Origin: Bacteroidia bacterium
GTDB lineage: Bacteria > Bacteroidota > Bacteroidia > Bacteroidales > Azobacteroidaceae
Assembly (NCBI GenBank): GCA_025996815.1
Contig: BNTT01000096.1
Coordinates: 1-11,070, forward strand
Direction of reading: 5' to 3'
DNA length: 11,070 nucleotides
This document shows, piece by piece, positions 6,649 to 11,070 of the stretch. How positions within the stretch are numbered: position 1 is the stretch's first letter; each line of letters opens with the position of its first letter. Position numbers and translations under genes: made by a program. The notes beneath the pieces were generated by a model that was not told where the DNA came from, made no database searches, and saw only the letters and a program-made list of their open reading frames with translations.

Positions 6649-7431
6649 ATGGTCTATCTCAAAACGGAAGAGGAAATAGAATTGATGCGCGTAGCCAACC
6701 TGATGGTTGGCGCGACTCTGGCAGAGGTGGCGAAAAACATCAAAGTGGGGGTTACTACGCGGCAATTAGATAAAATAGGGGAAGATTTTATTCGGGACAA
6801 CAAGGGTGTTCCATTATTCAAAGGGTATAAGGGTTTTCCTAATGCCCTTTGCGTTTCGGTGAACGAAAATGTGGTGCACGGCATTCCGGGCGATTACAGG
6901 TTGAAAAACGGCGACATCGTTTCGGTAGATTGCGGCGTGAAGATTAACGGCTATTGCGGTGATTCTGCCTACACGTTTGAGGTGGGCGAGGTGAAGCCGG
7001 AAGTTAAGCGGCTGCTGCAAACAACAAGAGAATCGTTGTACGTGGGAATAACTGCCGCCATTGAGGGCAAACGCATCGGCGACATCGGTCACGCCATTCA
7101 GGTTTACTGCCAGTCAAGAGGCTACAGCGTGGTCCGCGACCTCACAGGACATGGCATCGGCAAAGAAATGCACGAAGAACCGGATGTCCCCAATTACGGA
7201 AAGCGCGGCGCAGGACCGTTGCTGAAAAACGGTATGTGCATCGCGATTGAACCGATGATAAACCTGGGAAGGAAAAACGTAAAGTTTGAAAAAGACGGCT
7301 GGACAGTCCGCACCGCCGACCTTCGCCCCTCCGCCCACTACGAGCACACCATAGCCATCCGCTCCGGCGGAGCCGACATTTTATCGTCGTTTGAGATGAT
7401 AGAGCAGGTATTGCAACTGCGCCCGACCTGA
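6649..7431 (+). CDS. map: Methionine aminopeptidase, type I
   Basis: This enzyme removes the initiator methionine from new proteins, a two-metal reaction. In the 260-residue protein the five metal ligands are all present: Asp94 (VSVDCG), Asp105 (GYCGDSAYTF), His168 (LTGHGIG), Glu201 (IAIEPM) and Glu232 (HYEHT). The substrate-site histidines His77 (NVVHGIP) and His175 (MHEEP) are also there. It lacks an N-terminal zinc-finger extension, so it is the short bacterial form. I prefer the ATG at 6649. A TTG at 6640, which would overlap the secY stop by 4 nt, is a possible alternative adding three residues. It is the last gene of the unit: infA and rpmJ, which often follow, are not present. Confidence 0.97.
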   Translation: MVYLKTEEEIELMRVANLMVGATLAEVAKNIKVGVTTRQLDKIGEDFIRDNKGVPLFKGYKGFPNALCVSVNENVVHGIPGDYRLKNGDIVSVDCGVKINGYCGDSAYTFEVGEVKPEVKRLLQTTRESLYVGITAAIEGKRIGDIGHAIQVYCQSRGYSVVRDLTGHGIGKEMHEEPDVPNYGKRGAGPLLKNGMCIAIEPMINLGRKNVKFEKDGWTVRTADLRPSAHYEHTIAIRSGGADILSSFEMIEQVLQLRPT

Positions 7432-7444
7432 CGGTCGAGCGCAG
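7417..7444 (+). terminator. Strong hairpin spanning the map stop codon, possible operon terminator
   Basis: CTGCGC-C-CGACC (7417-7428) pairs with GGTCG-A-GCGCAG (7433-7444) around the loop TGAC. This gives an 11-bp G/C-rich helix with one C/A mismatch, and the map stop codon TGA (7429-7431) lies in the loop. No U-tract follows on either strand (the plus strand continues CAAAATATCCCCCC), so it is not a standard intrinsic terminator. It lies in the convergent junction with the GH2 gene, where a 3'-end-protecting or two-way termination element would be expected. Confidence 0.45.
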
Positions 7445-7471
7445 CAAAATATCCCCCCACAATATGGATTC

Positions 7472-9277
7472 CTATTTTATGACGGAGATTAGTTCCTGAT
7501 TCTTTTCGCGGATGCGATTTTCGTCTATCTTAATCACCTTGCGGTCATACGTCATCAGACCGTTCACCTCGCCTTCCACATCGGTCGTTTGTGTGTAAAC
7601 CGCTGCCGAGAAGCCGCTCTTAATCATCGTTTTCAGTTGGTCGGCATATTTGACGTACTCGTCCGTCACCTCTTTGGGGCTTTGGAACTGCACATAACCC
7701 CAATTTCTATCGGGTTGCCAGAGATGGTCTTTCAGGGGCATGCCTATCCCGCCATATTCGCCCAAAACAGTGGCTCGCTCGGCATCGTAGAGATACATCG
7801 CCGGTCCCGGATAGTTGTGCAAATCCAATATATCGCCCGTGTGGTAGAAATTGCCGCCACTTGCCGGATTGACCAATCGGGAGGGGTCGTAAGTCTTCGT
7901 CCATTCGGCAATTTCCGGTGTCTTGAACTGTCCCCAAGCCTCGTTAAACGGCACCCAAACGACAATTGAGGGGTAGGAATACAGACAGTCGATGATTTCC
8001 TTCCACTCCTTGCGGTAGTTGGCTTCCGATGCCGGCGAACGCTTCAGCTCCGTGCCTTCAAAATAGTGGCGCATATCCCAATGCGGCGAGCGGTCGCCAC
8101 TCGGCATATCCTGCCAAACGAGGATGCCCAGACGGTCGCAATGCGAATACCAGCGCGCAGGCTCCACCTTCACGTGCTTGCGAATCATATTGAAGCCGAA
8201 ATCTTTCGTCTTCTTGATGTCATACGCCAACGCCTCATCGGTGGGCGCGGTGTATAGCCCGTCGGGCCACCAGCCCTGGTCGAGCGGACCGTATTGGAAA
8301 TTGTTTTTGTTGTTCAGTTGGATGCGCACGATGCCGTTTTCGTCGCGTTTGGTAGAGATTTTTCGCATCGCGCAATAGCTCTTCACCACATCCACAACCT
8401 TGCCTTTGCTATACAGACTGAGCGTCATATCGTAGAGGAAAGGCGACTCGGGCGACCACAATTTGGCGTTTGGCACATTGAGTTCCAAGGTTTGGCAAGC
8501 CACCGCCCGGGCAGAGGACACCACTTTGCCGGCATCCAGAATTTTCACCTCCACCACATCCGCCGCCTGCGTGTTGATGGCATTCACATTGACCGTAATC
8601 CGGCTTTTGTCTATATCCGGCACGGTCTTGACCGACGCGATATGCTTTTCATTCACCGGCTCCAGCCACACAGTCTGCCAAATACCGGTCACGGCGGTGT
8701 ACCAGATGCCCTCCGGACGGCTCACCTGCTTGCCGCGGGGTTGATAGCCCCGGTCGGTGCCGTCCCACACTTTGACCACCAATTTTTGTTCGCCGGAAGT
8801 CAGAAAAGGGGTGATGTCGAAGCAGAAAGGCGTGTAGCCACCCGTATGGCTACCAATTTTCACATCGTTGAGATAGACATCCGCCTTCCAATCCACGGCA
8901 CCGAAGTGCAGGATGATGTTCTTGCTTTTCCAGGCGGCAGGCACGGCAAATGTGTGGCGATACCACAACTCATTGCCCTCTCCAACGGTTTTTTGCACAC
9001 CCGAAAGGCTCGATTCCACCGCAAAGGGCACCAATATCTTGCCGTCGAAACGGTTAGGTTCCGCCTGCCCCGCCGGCAGGATGGCATAATCCCAAAGCCC
9101 GTTGAGGTTTTTCCAATCCGAGCGTTCCAAAACAGGACGCGGATATTCGGGCAACACACGCTGCGGGTCAATTTTACTTGCCCACTCCGTCTTAATTTTG
9201 TCCCCTGCGGGGCTCCACTGTGCAAAGCCGCTCCACGAGAGCAGGGCTAAGCCGATAGTACAAACTGTTCTTTTCAT
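7472..9277 (-). CDS. Secreted glycoside hydrolase family 2 protein (beta-galactosidase/beta-glucuronidase-like)
   Basis: This 601-residue protein starts with a signal peptide (MKRTVCTIGLALLSWSGFA, cleavage likely after Ala19). There is no lipobox, so it is probably periplasmic or secreted. The domain order is that of GH2: a jelly-roll sugar-binding domain (about 45-205, with LNGLWDY at 58-64, WYRHTF at 105-110 and a VYLNDVKIGSHTGGYTPF block at 134-151), an immunoglobulin-like sandwich (about 207-305) and a TIM barrel (about 310-601). The predicted acid/base is Glu446 in WVPFNEAWG and the predicted nucleophile Glu507 in VLGEYGG. It is shorter than LacZ, and the substrate cannot be told from sequence alone. 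An upstream frame start at 9433 overlaps the neighbouring gene and is rejected in favour of the signal-peptide ATG. It lies 25 nt downstream of the GH43-like gene, probably in the same transcript. Confidence 0.9.
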   Translation of the reverse strand: MKRTVCTIGLALLSWSGFAQWSPAGDKIKTEWASKIDPQRVLPEYPRPVLERSDWKNLNGLWDYAILPAGQAEPNRFDGKILVPFAVESSLSGVQKTVGEGNELWYRHTFAVPAAWKSKNIILHFGAVDWKADVYLNDVKIGSHTGGYTPFCFDITPFLTSGEQKLVVKVWDGTDRGYQPRGKQVSRPEGIWYTAVTGIWQTVWLEPVNEKHIASVKTVPDIDKSRITVNVNAINTQAADVVEVKILDAGKVVSSARAVACQTLELNVPNAKLWSPESPFLYDMTLSLYSKGKVVDVVKSYCAMRKISTKRDENGIVRIQLNNKNNFQYGPLDQGWWPDGLYTAPTDEALAYDIKKTKDFGFNMIRKHVKVEPARWYSHCDRLGILVWQDMPSGDRSPHWDMRHYFEGTELKRSPASEANYRKEWKEIIDCLYSYPSIVVWVPFNEAWGQFKTPEIAEWTKTYDPSRLVNPASGGNFYHTGDILDLHNYPGPAMYLYDAERATVLGEYGGIGMPLKDHLWQPDRNWGYVQFQSPKEVTDEYVKYADQLKTMIKSGFSAAVYTQTTDVEGEVNGLMTYDRKVIKIDENRIREKNQELISVIK

Positions 9278-9290
9278 TTTTTTTATAATT

Positions 9291-9307
9291 TTATTATTAT
9301 TATTATT
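9291..9307 (-). repeat. Short TAA trinucleotide run: five in-frame stops ending the GH43-like gene
   Basis: On the coding strand the GH43-like frame ends GAA and is followed by five consecutive TAA codons (9305 down to 9291), then an A-rich stretch into the GH2 ATG. The 25-nt gap between the genes is almost pure A/T and has no Shine-Dalgarno sequence. It may serve as the unstructured, A-rich initiation region for GH2. The run is a potential slippage site, but changes in its length would alter only the spacer. Confidence 0.6.
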
Positions 9308-11070
9308 CAATTCGAAATAGTGTGATGGCACTGAAAATAGCCTTCCCCTGTTCTGAAAACAGCCCCACTTGGGAATTTCCCAATTTATTGGGGAGTTCAC
9401 AAACTTGTTTTCCGTCCACAAAGATACGAACATCCTTTTGATTTTTGACCACTCTGAGATTGTAATTTTGTTTAAATCGCTCGTTTATTCGTATTTCTTG
9501 CAGCGAGGACAGATTTTCTGTCGTTTTCGGGACAAAAATAAGTTCGGTGGTTTCGATGGGCGCAAATTCGATGCGGCGAAATCCCGGATGTTCCCACTCT
9601 GCGTGTTTAATGCTGCTTAATTCTTGCCAATGTCCATTTTTCACATAGTGAATGTGGAAATTTTCGGGCACCTCTTTCTTGAAAAGGATGGCATCGAGCG
9701 TGGTGGGCGCATCAAAGATAAAATGCCTTTCCGCGAAATCGCTGAATGTGCTGTTGGCATAATGCTTTTGGAGGTGTGCCAAAGAGATTTTTTGTGCGGG
9801 CATCTCTTTCCCCTTAGTTTTGCCGGATATGGAAAATTGCTCTTCGGTGAAGTCAAAAGTAGCCTTTAGATAGTTGTCGGGGTTGATATATACCGGATAC
9901 ACCGCGGCAATTCCCTTTTTCGCATCGGCGTTGGTTTGTACGCTCAACTCGTAATTGTCCAGCAAATCGCCTTTCAATTGCAGTCCGGGCAGGTCTTTCG
10001 ATGGCTGCCAGCCCTTAATATGTTCATCGTATTCATCCCAGCCGATGGTATAAGTGATTCCGTCGAAGGTGGCGTTTGCATTTCCCGAACAAATGCCGGG
10101 CAATCCTTTGCCTGCAAAGGTGGTTTCAATCACCGGCTTCGCGGGTGCCGGAAGGTCGTCGATGCGGACGGTGAAGTCGGTATGATTTTTAAACAGACTC
10201 ACCGTGTGGAAAACATTCGCCTTAAAATCGGCTGATAGCGGAAAAGAAAACGTTTCCTGCGTGCCTTTTTGACTGACGATGTAACTCCATTGTTTATTCG
10301 TGGCATCAATCAATATTTTCAGCCAATTATCATCGTCGGCTTTCCACGCAATAATTCCATCGTTGGAGGCATTGGTAGCCGCTGATTTTATGCCGGTTTC
10401 AAAATAGTAATTCGTGGCGGGGGTGCTTGGGATGGGTTGATTTATCTTTGGCTGCTGCTGATTATTGTCCGACAGATATTGCCACGTTGGCTTGCTTGGC
10501 GCAGGATGCTCGCCGGGGGTGTTTTTGCCGGTGATACCGTCCACCACTAATTTTTTGCCGAAGAAGTGGACGCGGTTGATGTATTGCCCGCGCGGCTCGG
10601 CATTTTTGTTTGCCATATAAATCAGCCACCACTCAAATCCGTTGGGTCCGCGAAGAATATTCGGTTGCCCCGGCGTAAAGAGGATGTCGTCGGCAACTTG
10701 TTCTTTCAGAGCAAACAGAGCAACACCGTGTTTGCCCAACTGCCCTTCTACGGTGAGGGTGTTGCTGCCGTTGATTGCCAAATTCCTGTTTTTGCTTAAA
10801 TCAATATGTCGGTAGTCTCTTTTTTCTGCGGAATAGACGAGAGAGCCGTTCAGAAAGGCTTTTGCCGCTCCCGTGTGATGAATCCGCAGAGAGAGGTTGC
10901 CGTTTTTGGTTTTGTCGTAAACAAACTGAAAATTTCCGTCATCTTGGCGGTTTAATAAATCCACATACGTTTCTTCCAAGTCAATTTGGTTGGAGGTTAC
11001 TACCGGATAGGCATATTTATTGCCGTGATTGAAGTCGAGTGGGGCGGATGCCTCTGCCACTCCCAGCATA
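9303..11070 (-). CDS. Large multidomain glycosidase, GH43-like end plus beta-sandwich modules (5' part beyond window)
   Basis: The open frame enters from the right edge and runs 589 codons to a TAA, so its N-terminus, and any signal peptide, are outside. Numbering from the Met at 11069: residues about 36-120 look like a galactose-binding-type sandwich (GSNTLTVEGQLGKHGVALFA, 101-120). Residues about 129-195 carry TPGQPNILRGPNGFEWWLIY and RVHFFGKKLVVDG, which I recognise as the closing part of a family 43 glycosidase beta-propeller. Residues about 218-345 resemble a LamG/DUF1080-type sandwich. Residues about 373-588 seem to be a second such sandwich with a discoidin-like (F5/8 type C) segment inside it (about 430-530: WQELSSIKH, FRRIEFAP, SLQEIRI). 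The catalytic residues of the propeller are not visible here. The Met at 11069 is probably internal. With the GH2 gene downstream, this suggests hemicellulose- or pectin-side-chain breakdown. Confidence 0.65.
   Translation of the reverse strand, partial: MLGVAEASAPLDFNHGNKYAYPVVTSNQIDLEETYVDLLNRQDDGNFQFVYDKTKNGNLSLRIHHTGAAKAFLNGSLVYSAEKRDYRHIDLSKNRNLAINGSNTLTVEGQLGKHGVALFALKEQVADDILFTPGQPNILRGPNGFEWWLIYMANKNAEPRGQYINRVHFFGKKLVVDGITGKNTPGEHPAPSKPTWQYLSDNNQQQPKINQPIPSTPATNYYFETGIKSAATNASNDGIIAWKADDDNWLKILIDATNKQWSYIVSQKGTQETFSFPLSADFKANVFHTVSLFKNHTDFTVRIDDLPAPAKPVIETTFAGKGLPGICSGNANATFDGITYTIGWDEYDEHIKGWQPSKDLPGLQLKGDLLDNYELSVQTNADAKKGIAAVYPVYINPDNYLKATFDFTEEQFSISGKTKGKEMPAQKISLAHLQKHYANSTFSDFAERHFIFDAPTTLDAILFKKEVPENFHIHYVKNGHWQELSSIKHAEWEHPGFRRIEFAPIETTELIFVPKTTENLSSLQEIRINERFKQNYNLRVVKNQKDVRIFVDGKQVCELPNKLGNSQVGLFSEQGKAIFSAITLFRIE

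Noticed and set aside
8294..9250. A 318-codon open frame on the plus strand.
   Set aside because: It lies entirely antisense to the well-supported GH2 gene, its product is rich in His/Arg with no recognisable domain, and it has no promoter or start context of its own.
9278..9433. An N-terminal extension of the GH2 frame upstream of its signal peptide.
   Set aside because: It would overlap the last 131 nt of the GH43-like gene in another frame and put 52 residues before an obvious signal peptide.
1..11070. A defence system, CRISPR array, insertion sequence, integrase or attachment site, including at the tRNA-Leu 3' end.
   Set aside because: I saw no such genes, no arrays of direct repeats and no second copy of the tRNA 3' end in the window. 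All long frames are explained by housekeeping or glycosidase genes.

Overview
The window looks like chromosomal DNA of a member of the Bacteroidota. The evidence is internal. The two promoters between 2541 and 2644 carry the phylum's TAnnTTTG -7 element. Most start codons are preceded by A/T-rich sequence with no Shine-Dalgarno motif. There is a DUF4153 membrane protein of the type common in Bacteroidota, and a pair of secreted-type glycoside hydrolases. I cannot name a genus.

The left arm (1-2534) is read leftward: tRNA-Leu(UAG), then a DUF4153 multi-pass membrane protein, then pyrF (orotidine 5'-phosphate decarboxylase, pyrimidine synthesis), which runs off the left edge. The gaps are only 23 and 13 nt, so all three are probably one transcript started by the tRNA promoter.

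The centre (2607-7444) is read rightward. It is a compact part of the spc ribosomal operon: rpsH, rplF, rplR, rpsE, rpmD, rplO, secY, map. It makes four-nucleotide ATGA overlaps at rpmD/rplO and rplO/secY. A strong Bacteroidota promoter, two leader hairpins and then rpsH open the unit, and a strong hairpin straddles the map stop codon. The genes usually found before rpsH (rplN, rplX, rplE, rpsN) and after map (infA, rpmJ, rpsM, rpsK, rpsD, rpoA, rplQ) are absent here. The unit therefore appears to be a separated piece of the S10-spc-alpha supercluster with its own control.

The right arm (7472-11070) is read leftward and converges on map. It holds a complete secreted GH2 glycosidase and, upstream of it in the transcript, the C-terminal part of a large multidomain protein whose first portion resembles the end of a GH43 domain. 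The pair suggests extracellular or periplasmic breakdown of plant-type polysaccharide. No SusC/SusD or regulator gene is visible, so membership of a polysaccharide utilisation locus is not shown.

I found no mobile element, CRISPR array, defence system or clearly novel multi-gene system. The points most worth a second look are the isolated spc segment with its divergent promoter pair and structured leader, and two perfect Shine-Dalgarno sequences in a phylum that rarely uses them.
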